Below, piece after piece: positions 1-8,074 of a stretch of 64,000 nt of DNA. The stretch is from CALDSL01 sp039810245 (lineage in GTDB: Bacteria > Chloroflexota > Anaerolineae > Anaerolineales > Anaerolineaceae), in assembly GCA_039810245.1 (NCBI GenBank), contig JBDHWQ010000001.1:124001-188000 (forward strand). Direction: 5' to 3'. The translations under genes were made by a program, and so were the position numbers. Every line of letters starts with the position of its first letter. Within the stretch, counting starts at the first letter, position 1. Under the pieces are notes generated by a model. The model had not been told where the DNA came from and made no database searches. It saw only the letters and a program-made list of their open reading frames with translations.

Positions 1-168
1 CGCAGGTTCAACTGGCTGCCGGAAGAATATGCTGAACAGCAGCACCGCCTGCGTCACGCCCGCGAGCACGCGAACCTATATGTAGACACCGATCCGCTGA
101 CGCCGCAGGAGGTACTGGCGCAGGTGTTGGCATTCCTGCGTGACCAGGGCGTGCGCCTGGTGGAGTAA
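1..168 (+). CDS. C-terminal end of a P-loop kinase-like protein (partial)
   Basis: The first reading frame is open from base 1 to a TAA at 166-168, giving the last 55 residues of a protein that starts outside the window. The tail reads ...HANLYVDTDPLTPQEVLAQVLAFLRDQG..., which resembles the end of shikimate-kinase or other small P-loop kinases, where a 'vDTd.lTpeeV' strand-helix closes the fold. No catalytic motif is in view, so the family call is tentative; another nucleotide-binding protein with a similar tail is possible. It lies 140 bp upstream of secD, which has its own promoter-like sequence. Confidence 0.4.
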   Translation, partial: RRFNWLPEEYAEQQHRLRHAREHANLYVDTDPLTPQEVLAQVLAFLRDQGVRLVE

Positions 169-221
169 GCAATTTCCGCATAACAAAGTCGCTAATCAGA
201 TAGAGACTTTGGCGGCTACTC

Positions 222-250
222 TCGTCACTTTCAGCCAATGCGAGTATAAT
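222..250 (+). promoter_or_regulatory. sigma70-type promoter for secDF
   Basis: A perfect -10 box TATAAT lies at 245-250. TCGTCA at 222-227 (four of six matches to TTGACA) sits 17 bp upstream. Predicted transcription would start near 257, leaving about 50 nt of leader before secD with GGAGG ahead of its ATG. Confidence 0.55.
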
Positions 251-308
251 TTGCCCATTCCCCGCCAGCCCAGGGCTGGCATTTGCGTGAATCGGAGGCA
301 CTCCTCGA

Positions 309-1697
309 ATGAATCGACGTTATCTGTTCCTCGTAATCATCCTCCTGGTTGTCATCCTGGGTATCTGGATCAACCTCCCCAATAACCCGGGCATTGCCAT
401 TGGCAATTTTAAGCGCAGCCTGGAAACGCAGCTCGGCCTCGATCTGCGCGGCGGCGTGCAGGTGCTGCTGGAAGCGGATGTTCCCGAAACGACCACCGTA
501 GAAGCGCAGTCGCTGCAAGATGCCATCCGCGTGCTGGAGGCCCGTACCAACGCTCTGGGCGTCAGTGAAATTCAGTATCAGGCTGCAGGCAACCGCCGTA
601 TCGTTGGCGAGTTCCCCGGCCTGACCAACCCGGATGAAGTCATCACGGTGGTCAAGCAGGTCGGCCAGCTCGAGTTTGTCGACATGGGTGACTCCCCCGC
701 CCCCGAAGGCACGATCATCAAGACCGATTGGGGCCAGACGGAAGCCGGCGCCCAAACCACGCCGACTGCCGCCCCCACCACAGAAGCTACCCCTTCCGCC
801 GAAGCTACTCCGGCTGTGGATGAGAAGGTCTATCACACGGTGATGACCGGCACGCAGCTCAGCTCGGTGTCTGTGTCGCGCCAGACGACCGGCGCGTACG
901 TGGTCAATTTTGAGCTCAAGCCCGAAGGCCGCACCATTTTCGCGGATTACACTTCCAAGAATATTGGCAAGTACCTGGCCATTGTGCTGGATAAGCGCGT
1001 GATCTCCACGCCGACCATCCGCAATGCCATCACCGAAGGCGGCGGTCTGATCGAAGGCGGCTTCACCAATGAAACCGCCAACCAGTTGGCCGTGCAGCTG
1101 CGCTACGGCTCGCTGCCGGTGCCGCTGAAGGTGGTGGAAACGCGCGTGATCGGCCCCACGCTCGGCCAGGACTCGCTCAACAAAAGCCTGATTGCCGGCC
1201 TGGTGGGCTTCCTGATCGTAATTTCCTTTATGGCAATCTACTACCGTTTGCCCGGCCTCGTAGCGGATGTATCCATCCTGATCTTTGCGCTGATCACCCT
1301 GTCGATCTACAAGCTCATCCCCGTTACGCTCACACTGCCAGGCATCGCCGGTTTCCTGCTCAGCACCGGCTCCGCGCTGGATGCCAACATCCTGATCTTC
1401 GAACGCATGAAAGAAGAGCTGCGCGGCGGGCGGAACATCCGCACCGCCATCCAGCTTGGCTGGCAGCGCGCCTGGCCATCCATCCGCGACTCGAACATCG
1501 CCGCATTGATCACCTGCGCGATCCTGTTCTGGTTTGGCTCTTCGTTCGGCGCAACGATCGTGAAGGGGTTTGCCGTGACGCTGTTCCTGGGCGTGTTTAT
1601 CTCGCTCTTTACGGCCATTGTGGTCACGCGCTCGCTGTTGAACCTGGTCACCGATTTTATTGATCCCGCCAAGCACGGCAAGTGGTTTGGCGCGTAA
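309..1697 (+). CDS. secD: Protein translocase subunit SecD
   Basis: SecD works with SecF in the inner membrane, using the proton-motive force to finish export of proteins through SecYEG. The 462-residue protein opens with a membrane helix (about residues 5-22), has the family signature GLDLRGG at 43-49, a large extracytoplasmic domain, and five clustered C-terminal membrane helices (about 285-450). A low-complexity Thr/Ala/Pro insert (about 150-170) interrupts the outer domain; such linkers are common in non-proteobacterial SecD, and the family core around it is intact. GGAGG precedes the ATG at a good distance. secF follows 12 bp later, so the two are surely co-transcribed. Confidence 0.97.
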   Translation: MNRRYLFLVIILLVVILGIWINLPNNPGIAIGNFKRSLETQLGLDLRGGVQVLLEADVPETTTVEAQSLQDAIRVLEARTNALGVSEIQYQAAGNRRIVGEFPGLTNPDEVITVVKQVGQLEFVDMGDSPAPEGTIIKTDWGQTEAGAQTTPTAAPTTEATPSAEATPAVDEKVYHTVMTGTQLSSVSVSRQTTGAYVVNFELKPEGRTIFADYTSKNIGKYLAIVLDKRVISTPTIRNAITEGGGLIEGGFTNETANQLAVQLRYGSLPVPLKVVETRVIGPTLGQDSLNKSLIAGLVGFLIVISFMAIYYRLPGLVADVSILIFALITLSIYKLIPVTLTLPGIAGFLLSTGSALDANILIFERMKEELRGGRNIRTAIQLGWQRAWPSIRDSNIAALITCAILFWFGSSFGATIVKGFAVTLFLGVFISLFTAIVVTRSLLNLVTDFIDPAKHGKWFGA

Positions 1698-1709
1698 AGG
1701 AAGCACTTC

Positions 1710-2633
1710 ATGTTGAACATCCTTGGAAAACGCTATTACTTCTTTGCCCTGTCGCTGCTGGTGATCATCCCCGGCCTGATCGTGATGGCAATCTGGGGCC
1801 TGCCGCTCTCCATCGACTTTCAGGGTGGCACGCTGCTGGAAGTACGCTTCGCCTCGGGCACGCTGCCCCCGGCGGCCGATGTGGTGCAGTTATACAACGA
1901 CCTGGGCGTGACCGATGCGCAAGTGCAGACCACCGGCCAGAATACCCTATTGGTGCGCTCGTCATTCCTGGACGATACCATGCGCTCCACGATCACTGGC
2001 GAGATGTCGACGCGATTCAACGACCCGGTAGAGCTGGTGCGCTACGACAGCGTAGGCCCCACCATCGGTCGTGAAGTTACCTCGCGCGCGGGTCTGGCCG
2101 TAGGCGTCGCGGCGCTGGCGGTGATCCTGTACATCACCTACGCTTTCCGCGGTATTCCGCACGCCTTCCGCTACGGCATCTGCGCCATCATCGCCATGAT
2201 CCACGATGTTCTGGTGGTAATCTCCATCGCGGCCATCGGCGGGCACTTCTTTGGCTGGCAAATCGACTCGCTGTTCCTGACCGCGCTGCTGACCGTCATC
2301 GGCTTCTCGACCCAGGACAAGATCGTGGTGTTCGACCGTATCCGCGAAAACAGCGCGATCTTCCGCCGCCTGCCGTTTGAGAAGCTTGCCAACCACTCCA
2401 TCGTACAGACGCTGCAGCGCTCGATCAACACCCAGCTCATGACCGTCGAATTCATGCTGCTGGCGCTGGCGCTGTTTGGTGGCATCACGCTGCGCGAATT
2501 CGCCGTGATCCTGCTGGTCGGCCTGTTCAGTGGTACCTACTCCTCGATCTTTATCGCCGCGCCAATCCTGGTGCTGTGGGAGAACAAAGAGTGGCGCAAC
2601 TGGTTCAAGGGCAATAAGCCCGCGGCCGCTTAA
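1710..2633 (+). CDS. secF: Protein translocase subunit SecF
   Basis: Partner of SecD in the auxiliary Sec translocase. The 307-residue length is normal for separate SecF. The first helix (about 8-30) is followed by the signature 'SIDFQGGTLLEVRF', a short periplasmic domain, and five more helices, including the 'FSTQDKIVVFDRIRE' region typical of SecF helix 5. An AAGGA ribosome site lies ahead of the ATG. The gene ends just before a strong stem-loop terminator, so secDF forms a two-gene operon. Confidence 0.97.
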   Translation: MLNILGKRYYFFALSLLVIIPGLIVMAIWGLPLSIDFQGGTLLEVRFASGTLPPAADVVQLYNDLGVTDAQVQTTGQNTLLVRSSFLDDTMRSTITGEMSTRFNDPVELVRYDSVGPTIGREVTSRAGLAVGVAALAVILYITYAFRGIPHAFRYGICAIIAMIHDVLVVISIAAIGGHFFGWQIDSLFLTALLTVIGFSTQDKIVVFDRIRENSAIFRRLPFEKLANHSIVQTLQRSINTQLMTVEFMLLALALFGGITLREFAVILLVGLFSGTYSSIFIAAPILVLWENKEWRNWFKGNKPAAA

Positions 2634-2654
2634 GGTAGATACAAACGACCCACA

Positions 2655-2694
2655 ATAAGGGGATTTTGCCCAGGCAAAATCCCCTTATTTCTTT
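2655..2694 (+). terminator. Intrinsic terminator of secDF
   Basis: Perfect 16-bp inverted repeat (2655-2670 with 2673-2688), the two middle bases forming a very tight loop, followed by ATTTCTTT. It lies 22 bp after the secF stop codon. Confidence 0.85.
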
Positions 2695-2742
2695 CCATGA
2701 AAATCAGGTGCATTATCAGGTATCGAAAGCCGGAGAGGTTGG

Positions 2743-2774
2743 TACAATCAATGCGTATTCCCACCTGGTTGACA
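2743..2774 (+). promoter_or_regulatory. Possible promoter elements for the threonine dehydrogenase gene
   Basis: TACAAT at 2743-2748 is preceded by TGG, which resembles an extended -10 (TGnTACAAT). A perfect TTGACA at 2769-2774 also occurs, but no good -10 lies 16-18 bp after it. The leader between secF and this gene must hold a promoter because a terminator separates them; which element is used is unclear. Confidence 0.3.
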
Positions 2775-2809
2775 GGCCTGATTCTCTAATACCATCCAAG
2801 AAAGAGAGC

Positions 2810-3847
2810 ATGCGTATGCGCAAAGAAGTTGTCCTCATCACTGGCGCGAACGGCGAGATCGGTCACGGATTGATCAGCTATCTGGGCGAACGCGGCGACG
2901 TGGATATCGTCGCGCTGGATGTACAGCCCCTGGACGAATCGCTGTCCCACTATTGCACCCGCTTTATCCAGGGCGATATCCTCGACCAGATGCTGCTGGG
3001 CCGGCTGGTGGCGGAGTTCGAGATCCGCTCGATCTACCACCTGGCCTCGATCCTTTCCACCAAGGCCGAGTACAACCCTGAAGCCGCGCACCGGGTGAAC
3101 GTGGAAGGCACGCTCAACCTGCTGCGGCTGGCAGTAGAACAGGCCTCGTGGCAGGGCCGGCCGGTGAAGTTCATCTACCCCAGCTCGATCGCGGCCTACG
3201 GGCTGCCCTCGCTCGAAGTCAAGAACCGCGCCGGCAAGGTGAAAGAGGACGAATACCTGATGCCAACCACCATGTACGGCTGCAATAAGCTGTACTGCGA
3301 GCACCTGGGGCGCTATTACGCCAACTATTACCGCCAGCTCGCCGCTGACCGGCTGAAAAACAGCGTCGATTTTCGCGGCATCCGCTTCCCGGGTTTGATC
3401 TCGGCGGTAACGCTGCCCACCGGCGGCACCAGCGATTATGGGCCGGAAATGCTGCACGCTGCCGCGCAGTGCAAGCCTTACGCCTGCTTTGTGCGCGCCG
3501 ATGCCACCCTGCCGTTTATGGTAATGCCCGATGCAATCAAGTCGCTGCTGCACCTGGAAGCAGCGCCGCGCGAGAATCTTTCACGACTGGTGTACAACGT
3601 CACCAGCTTCTCGGTCACCGCGCAGGATATTTACGACATTGCCCGGCGCTCGTTTGCCGGCTGCGATATCACATTCCAACCCCACCAGGCGCGCCAGAGC
3701 ATTGTTGACACCTGGCCGGCGGATATTGATGACAGTGCCGCCCGTGCAGATTGGGGCTGGGCGCCGGATTACGATGTGACCCGCGCCTTTGACGAATACC
3801 TGATGCCCGCCATCCAGAAACGCTACGCGAGCGTGCCCACCAGATAA
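2810..3847 (+). CDS. NAD-dependent L-threonine 3-dehydrogenase, short-chain (epimerase-like) type
   Basis: Predicted to oxidise L-threonine to 2-amino-3-oxobutyrate with NAD+. The 345-residue protein has an N-terminal Rossmann motif GANGEIG (12-18), the SDR pair Tyr156/Lys160 in 'TMYGCNK', and the stretch 'RFPGLIS...GGTSDYGPEML' plus 'LPFMVMPDAI', which I associate with short-chain (UDP-galactose-4-epimerase-type) threonine dehydrogenases rather than sugar epimerases. The frame is open further upstream into the secDF terminator, but the ATG at 2810 follows GAAAGAGAG and begins exactly at the fold, so I chose it. No 2-amino-3-ketobutyrate CoA ligase (kbl) lies nearby. The next gene starts 17 bp later. 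Confidence 0.8.
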   Translation: MRMRKEVVLITGANGEIGHGLISYLGERGDVDIVALDVQPLDESLSHYCTRFIQGDILDQMLLGRLVAEFEIRSIYHLASILSTKAEYNPEAAHRVNVEGTLNLLRLAVEQASWQGRPVKFIYPSSIAAYGLPSLEVKNRAGKVKEDEYLMPTTMYGCNKLYCEHLGRYYANYYRQLAADRLKNSVDFRGIRFPGLISAVTLPTGGTSDYGPEMLHAAAQCKPYACFVRADATLPFMVMPDAIKSLLHLEAAPRENLSRLVYNVTSFSVTAQDIYDIARRSFAGCDITFQPHQARQSIVDTWPADIDDSAARADWGWAPDYDVTRAFDEYLMPAIQKRYASVPTR

Positions 3848-3864
3848 CCGCAGCGAGGTTTGCT

Positions 3865-4413
3865 ATGAACCCAGCCACGATTCCTTCCACACAGCCAGTG
3901 AACGCCGATGAAAAAGTGGTGCCGGTAATGGTTTATACCGATACATCCGTGATCTGGGGCGATATGATTGTCAAAAACGTGGTGCGGGTAGGAACATGGC
4001 TGCGCACCAACACTGCCCCAGACGATTTCACGATCTACAACAGCAAGGTGATGGTGATTGGTTCGGGCACGCCCAGGGCAATGCCCTTCCAGGAAGTGCA
4101 CGTGGTCATTCCATATATCCTGGCATATCACATCCTGCCGCCGGCGCAGGAACCGCTGGATTATGACCCCACCGAGCCGAATCGCAAGATGGAGCCGATG
4201 ACGGCAGTGGTTGGCTCGTTCCGGATGGACGCGCGCATGCGCATGGCATCCAGCGCCAACCTCAAGCGCTACCTGGAGTTCACGCGCGAAACGTTCACGC
4301 CGCTGTATGAGGTGGAGATCAGCAATATGATCCAACCCAGCCTGGGGGCGATGAAGGTTCCGTTTGTGATGGTACGCCAGGCGACCACGCTGTTTGCCAC
4401 GCGCACAGGTTAA
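3865..4413 (+). CDS. Conserved-looking hypothetical protein, 182 aa
   Basis: I do not recognise the family. The protein is soluble, without signal peptide or membrane helix. The first third alternates beta-strand-like segments ('VPVMVYTDTSVIWGDMIV', 'VVRVGTWLRTN', 'FTIYNSKVMVIGSG'), suggesting a small beta-rich domain, and the C-terminal third 'MVRQATTLFATRTG' is also strand-like. A GAGG ribosome site precedes the ATG. Its close spacing to the threonine dehydrogenase gene suggests one transcript, ended by the long palindrome downstream. Confidence 0.7.
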   Translation: MNPATIPSTQPVNADEKVVPVMVYTDTSVIWGDMIVKNVVRVGTWLRTNTAPDDFTIYNSKVMVIGSGTPRAMPFQEVHVVIPYILAYHILPPAQEPLDYDPTEPNRKMEPMTAVVGSFRMDARMRMASSANLKRYLEFTRETFTPLYEVEISNMIQPSLGAMKVPFVMVRQATTLFATRTG

Positions 4414-4462
4414 CGCAGCGCATCCCCCTCCCGCCCTTCCCGAGGGAAGTGTGGATGTTTTT

Positions 4463-4506
4463 GGTGAAATACTGCGGTGCCTTGCAAGGCGCCGCAGTAT
4501 TTCACC
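4463..4506. repeat. 44-bp near-perfect palindrome without U-tract
   Basis: GGTGAAATACTGCGG (4463-4477) is mirrored exactly by 4492-4506, and the 14 bases between are themselves self-complementary (TGCCTTGCAAGGCG, with one T-G pair at the edge). RNA from either strand would fold to a very stable hairpin. There is no T-run after it on either strand, so it may be a bidirectional (or RNA-stabilising) structure rather than a classical terminator. Confidence 0.75.
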
Positions 4507-4540
4507 GCTGGCCATTTACGGCTTTCTAATAAATCTTGAT

Positions 4541-4546
4541 TATGAT
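4541..4546 (+). promoter_or_regulatory. Possible -10 box for htpG
   Basis: TATGAT (five of six matches to TATAAT) lies in an AT-rich stretch just after the palindrome and 36 bp before htpG. No convincing -35 is spaced 16-18 bp upstream. TTGATT at 4536-4541 could serve a start site further down. Confidence 0.3.
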
Positions 4547-4581
4547 AAAAGTTAAAAATACACAATGGGAGTGAACCGCAT

Positions 4582-6459
4582 ATGACGACTGAAGAGAACC
4601 CGGCACCCGGCCAGACCATCCCCTTTCGCGCGGAGACCCACCAGCTCCTGGAGATCCTGATCCATTCGCTGTACAGCGAGCGCGAGGTATTCTTGCGCGA
4701 GCTGATCTCCAACGCATCCGACGCTCTGACACGCATGGACTTTACCCTGCTCACCGAGCGCGATGTATTGCACGCGCCTGATGACCTGGGTATCTGGATC
4801 AGCGCAGACGTGGAGAACAACACGCTTACCATCCGCGACAACGGTATCGGCATGACGGCCGATGAAATGATCGAAAACCTGGGCACTATCGCGCACTCGG
4901 GGGCACGGGCATTCATCCAGGCAGCCAAAGAAAGCAAAGGTGACCTGTCCAGTATCATCGGGCAGTTTGGCGTCGGCTTTTACTCGGCCTTCATGGTGGC
5001 GGAATGGATCTGCGTCACCTCGCGTTCTTATCGGCCGGATGCGCAAGCCGCCGCGTGGTTTTCTACCGGCACGGACAGCTACGAAATTTCCCCCGCGGAA
5101 AAAGACGACCGCGGCACAACGGTGGAAATCAAGCTCAAGGAAGACGCCGGTGAATTTGCCCACGTAGACCGGCTGCGGCAGATCATCAAGAAGCACTCCG
5201 ATTACATCCCCTTCCCCATTTACCTTGGCGCGGACGCACAGCAGGTGAACCAGCGCGCCGCGCTGTGGCGCGAGCAGCCGCGCCAGGTGGCGAAAGAAAA
5301 GTACACCGAGTTTTACCGGCAGCTCACGCTCGACCCGGCCGAGCCGCTGGCGCACCTGCACCTGAACGTAGACGCGCCGGTGCAGATGTATGCCATCCTG
5401 TACGTGCCGTCCAGCCCGGAGCGCGGCATGCTGTCCGTTCGCCGTCAGGATGGGCTGAAGTTGTACGTGCGCAAGATCCTGATCCAGGAATATTGCACCG
5501 ACCTGCTGCCCGAATACCTGGGTTTCTTCGACGGCGTGGTCGATTCGGAAGACCTGCCGCTGAACGTCAGCCGCGAAACGATGCAGGCAAACCCGGTGAT
5601 CGCCCAGCTACGCAAGCTGCTGACCGGCAAAGCAATTGACATGCTGAAAAACCTGGGCAAAGAACTGCCTGACACGTACGCGAAATTCTGGGATGTCTAC
5701 CAGCGCTATATCAAGCAGGGCATTGCCACCGACCCGGAAAATACGGAAAGCCTGCTGCCACTGCTGCGCTTCCACACGAACACCCGCAGCGATACCTATT
5801 CTTCGCTGGATGAGTATGTCAATCGCATGCAGCCTGAACAGAAGAAGCTGTATTATCTGCTGGGCAGCGATGAGCGCAGCGCTGCGCGCAGCCCGCACCT
5901 CGACCCCTTCCGCAAGGCGGGCATAGAAGTGATGTTGTTTACCGATCCGATCGACTCGTTTATGCTGCTCAGCGCGCGCCACTACGGGGAGTACGAGCTG
6001 GCCAATGCCGCTGCCGAAACGCCGGAGCCGGGCGAACAGGCTGCCGCGGAGGAAGGTCAAACCCAGCCGTCGCTCAACGCTGAGGAGAGCGCAAGCCTGG
6101 TGCAGCGCTTTCAGGAGCAGTTGGGCGAGCGCGTCAGCGGCGTGCGCGTGTCGGAAACGCTGGTAGAATCGCCGGCACGGCTGGTAGACGCCAGCGGCGC
6201 GCCCGGCCCGGAGCTGGAGCGGGTCTACCGCCTGCTGGATCGCAAGTTCGACGCCCCGGCAAAAACGCTGGAGATCAATCCGCGCCATCCCATCCTGCGC
6301 CGCCTGGCTGCACAGCCGGCCATTTCCCCGGTAGCCGCATTAATCATGGAGCAGATCTATGAAGATGCGCTGCTGATCGAAGGCGAGCACCCCGATCCGG
6401 CCGGCATGGTCGAGCGCATCCAGAAACTGATGGAAGCCGCGCTGGAGAAGCACGAATAA
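4582..6459 (+). CDS. htpG: Chaperone HtpG (Hsp90 family)
   Basis: Cytosolic ATP-dependent chaperone. The 625-residue length is typical. The N-terminal GHKL ATPase shows 'FLRELISNASDAL' (37-49), DNGIGM (86-91) and GQFGVGFYSAF (127-137), the nucleotide-binding and lid motifs. The middle domain carries 'SPERGMLSVRRQDGLKLYVRKILI' and 'GVVDSEDLPLNVSRE', and the C-terminal third provides the dimer interface, with an acidic Glu/Ala-rich linker around residues 475-500. GGAG precedes the ATG. It is a single-gene unit flanked by the palindrome upstream and a bidirectional terminator downstream. Confidence 0.97.
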   Translation: MTTEENPAPGQTIPFRAETHQLLEILIHSLYSEREVFLRELISNASDALTRMDFTLLTERDVLHAPDDLGIWISADVENNTLTIRDNGIGMTADEMIENLGTIAHSGARAFIQAAKESKGDLSSIIGQFGVGFYSAFMVAEWICVTSRSYRPDAQAAAWFSTGTDSYEISPAEKDDRGTTVEIKLKEDAGEFAHVDRLRQIIKKHSDYIPFPIYLGADAQQVNQRAALWREQPRQVAKEKYTEFYRQLTLDPAEPLAHLHLNVDAPVQMYAILYVPSSPERGMLSVRRQDGLKLYVRKILIQEYCTDLLPEYLGFFDGVVDSEDLPLNVSRETMQANPVIAQLRKLLTGKAIDMLKNLGKELPDTYAKFWDVYQRYIKQGIATDPENTESLLPLLRFHTNTRSDTYSSLDEYVNRMQPEQKKLYYLLGSDERSAARSPHLDPFRKAGIEVMLFTDPIDSFMLLSARHYGEYELANAAAETPEPGEQAAAEEGQTQPSLNAEESASLVQRFQEQLGERVSGVRVSETLVESPARLVDASGAPGPELERVYRLLDRKFDAPAKTLEINPRHPILRRLAAQPAISPVAALIMEQIYEDALLIEGEHPDPAGMVERIQKLMEAALEKHE

Positions 6460-6464
6460 GACAG

Positions 6465-6498
6465 ATCGAAAACGCCCCCATAAGGGGGCGTTTTCGAT
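6465..6498. terminator. Bidirectional terminator between htpG and glycerate kinase
   Basis: Perfect 15-bp stem (6465-6479 with 6484-6498) with loop ATAA. The stem itself supplies a TTTT run in both directions. It separates two convergent genes. Confidence 0.85.
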
Positions 6499-6507
6499 TG
6501 GTTTGAT

Positions 6508-7878
6508 CTACCAGGTGAACAGGAACACCAGGTCGTTGACGTTGGTACCGGTTGGCCCGGTGAGCAGCACATCCTTGAGCGCGGCGAAGAAACGGTAAGC
6601 ATTGTTTTCTCGCAGGTAGGCTGCCGGGTGGAGGCCCAATTCGCGCGCGCGCGCCAGCGTCTGTCCGCTGACCACCGCGCCGGCGGCGTCGGTAGGACCA
6701 TCTTCGCCATCGGTTGCCAGCGTCACCAACAGAGCGTTCTCCACGCCATCCAGGGCTTCCACCGCGCCCAGCGCAACTTCCAGGTTGCGCCCGCCATAGC
6801 CCTCGCCACGCAGCGCCACTGTGGTTTCCCCTCCGGCCACGATGCACGCCGGGCGCGGAAGCGGGTCGCTGCTGGTGGCGGCCTGGCGCAGCACGCCGCC
6901 CAGTACCTGCCCGGCATAGCGCGCTTCACCTTCCAGGTAGGTAGTCAACAGCAGCGTGTTGAACCCCAGCGCGCGCGCCTGCTCCAGCGCGGCGCGCGCC
7001 GAACGCTCATTACTACCCACAATCATGGTGTGCGTACGCGCAAACAGCGTTTCGCCAGGTTTTACCGTTTCTGGCCGGAAGCCAAGCTGGCCTTCTTCCA
7101 GCGCCCAGCGCACCGTGCCAGGGATCGCTTCTCGCAGACCGTACCGGTCTACTACCGCCAGGGCATCTGCATAGCTGGTGGTATCGGGGACAGTAGGACC
7201 GGATGCGATGGTAGACAGCGGCGCGCCGACTACATCCGACAACACCAGCGTGATCAACCTGGCCGGGTGCGCGATACGCGCCAGTCCGCCGCCCTTCACC
7301 TGATCGAGGTGCTTGCGCAGGCAGTTAATTTCCTCGATGCTTGCTCCGCTGGCCAGTAGCAGCCGGGTGAGATCCTGAATGGCCTGCAGGCTGATATCCG
7401 GCTGAGGCAGGGTGAGCAGCGCCGAGCCGCCGCCCGAAATGACGCATAGCACCAGGTCCTCCGCGCCACAGGATTGCAGCAGGTTGGTGAGCTGGCGCGT
7501 AGCACGCAGGCTGTCTTCATTGGGAATGGGGTGCCCGCCAGTCAGCCGTTCGACCACGGCTGGCATTGGCAGATCGCCGTGGGCAGGCGCATACTTGGAA
7601 ATCAGAACGCCGCCGCAGATACGCTCACCCAGCACATCGGCCACACCGATGGCCATGTTCTCGACTGCCTTGCCCGCGCCCACCAGAAATATGCGTTCTA
7701 CGCCCGCCAGATCAATGCGTTGCTCGCCGGCCTCCAGGGTACTGCCCACCAGGCGCAGCGCGCGGTGCACCGCCTCGCGCGGATCGGCGGCCTGCAGCGC
7801 TGCACCGATGACCGCCTGGACGTGCTCGCGCCGCGGGCAGAGCATGATAGAATTGGCCTGCATATCAGCGGGATCCAT
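6508..7878 (-). CDS. Glycerate 2-kinase (MOFRL family)
   Basis: Phosphorylates D-glycerate, most likely to 2-phosphoglycerate, feeding glycerate into lower glycolysis. The 456-residue protein matches the DUF4147 + MOFRL two-domain architecture: 'IFLVGAGKAVENMA' and 'VISGGGSALLTLP' in the N-terminal domain, and 'CIVAGGETTVALRGEGYGGRNLEVAL' plus 'ATDGEDGPTDAAGAVV' in the C-terminal MOFRL part. The ATG at 7878 has AGGA upstream. Convergent with htpG and divergent from the acetate-CoA ligase gene, so probably monocistronic. Confidence 0.9.
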   Translation of the reverse strand: MDPADMQANSIMLCPRREHVQAVIGAALQAADPREAVHRALRLVGSTLEAGEQRIDLAGVERIFLVGAGKAVENMAIGVADVLGERICGGVLISKYAPAHGDLPMPAVVERLTGGHPIPNEDSLRATRQLTNLLQSCGAEDLVLCVISGGGSALLTLPQPDISLQAIQDLTRLLLASGASIEEINCLRKHLDQVKGGGLARIAHPARLITLVLSDVVGAPLSTIASGPTVPDTTSYADALAVVDRYGLREAIPGTVRWALEEGQLGFRPETVKPGETLFARTHTMIVGSNERSARAALEQARALGFNTLLLTTYLEGEARYAGQVLGGVLRQAATSSDPLPRPACIVAGGETTVALRGEGYGGRNLEVALGAVEALDGVENALLVTLATDGEDGPTDAAGAVVSGQTLARARELGLHPAAYLRENNAYRFFAALKDVLLTGPTGTNVNDLVFLFTW

Positions 7879-8004
7879 ACATTCCTATTATGCGCCTGTT
7901 GTGACGATTCAGGCAAGCGAGGATGGGATAATGTTCCCCCGGAAAAGGGACATTTGTTTTGACCAATCAGGCTTAAAATAGATCTGATCTTCCGCGCAAT
8001 AATT

Positions 8005-8021
8005 CTATCCCGGTGGGATAG
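8005..8021. promoter_or_regulatory. 17-bp palindrome in the divergent intergenic region
   Basis: CTATCCC (8005-8011) and GGGATAG (8015-8021) form a perfect inverted repeat with a 3-bp centre. It lies between divergent glycerate kinase and acetate-CoA ligase genes, 54 bp before the latter, where an operator could sit. No clear promoter boxes were found beside it. Confidence 0.35.
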
Positions 8022-8074
8022 ATGTTTTCCAATCTGCACGAAGCAATTGCATGAAATCTTTCAGGAGGAAAGAC

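Noticed and set aside
231..1706. Minus-strand 491-codon frame opposite secD
   Set aside because: Composition is His/Arg/Gln/Gly-rich with no domain; a GC-rich shadow of secD.
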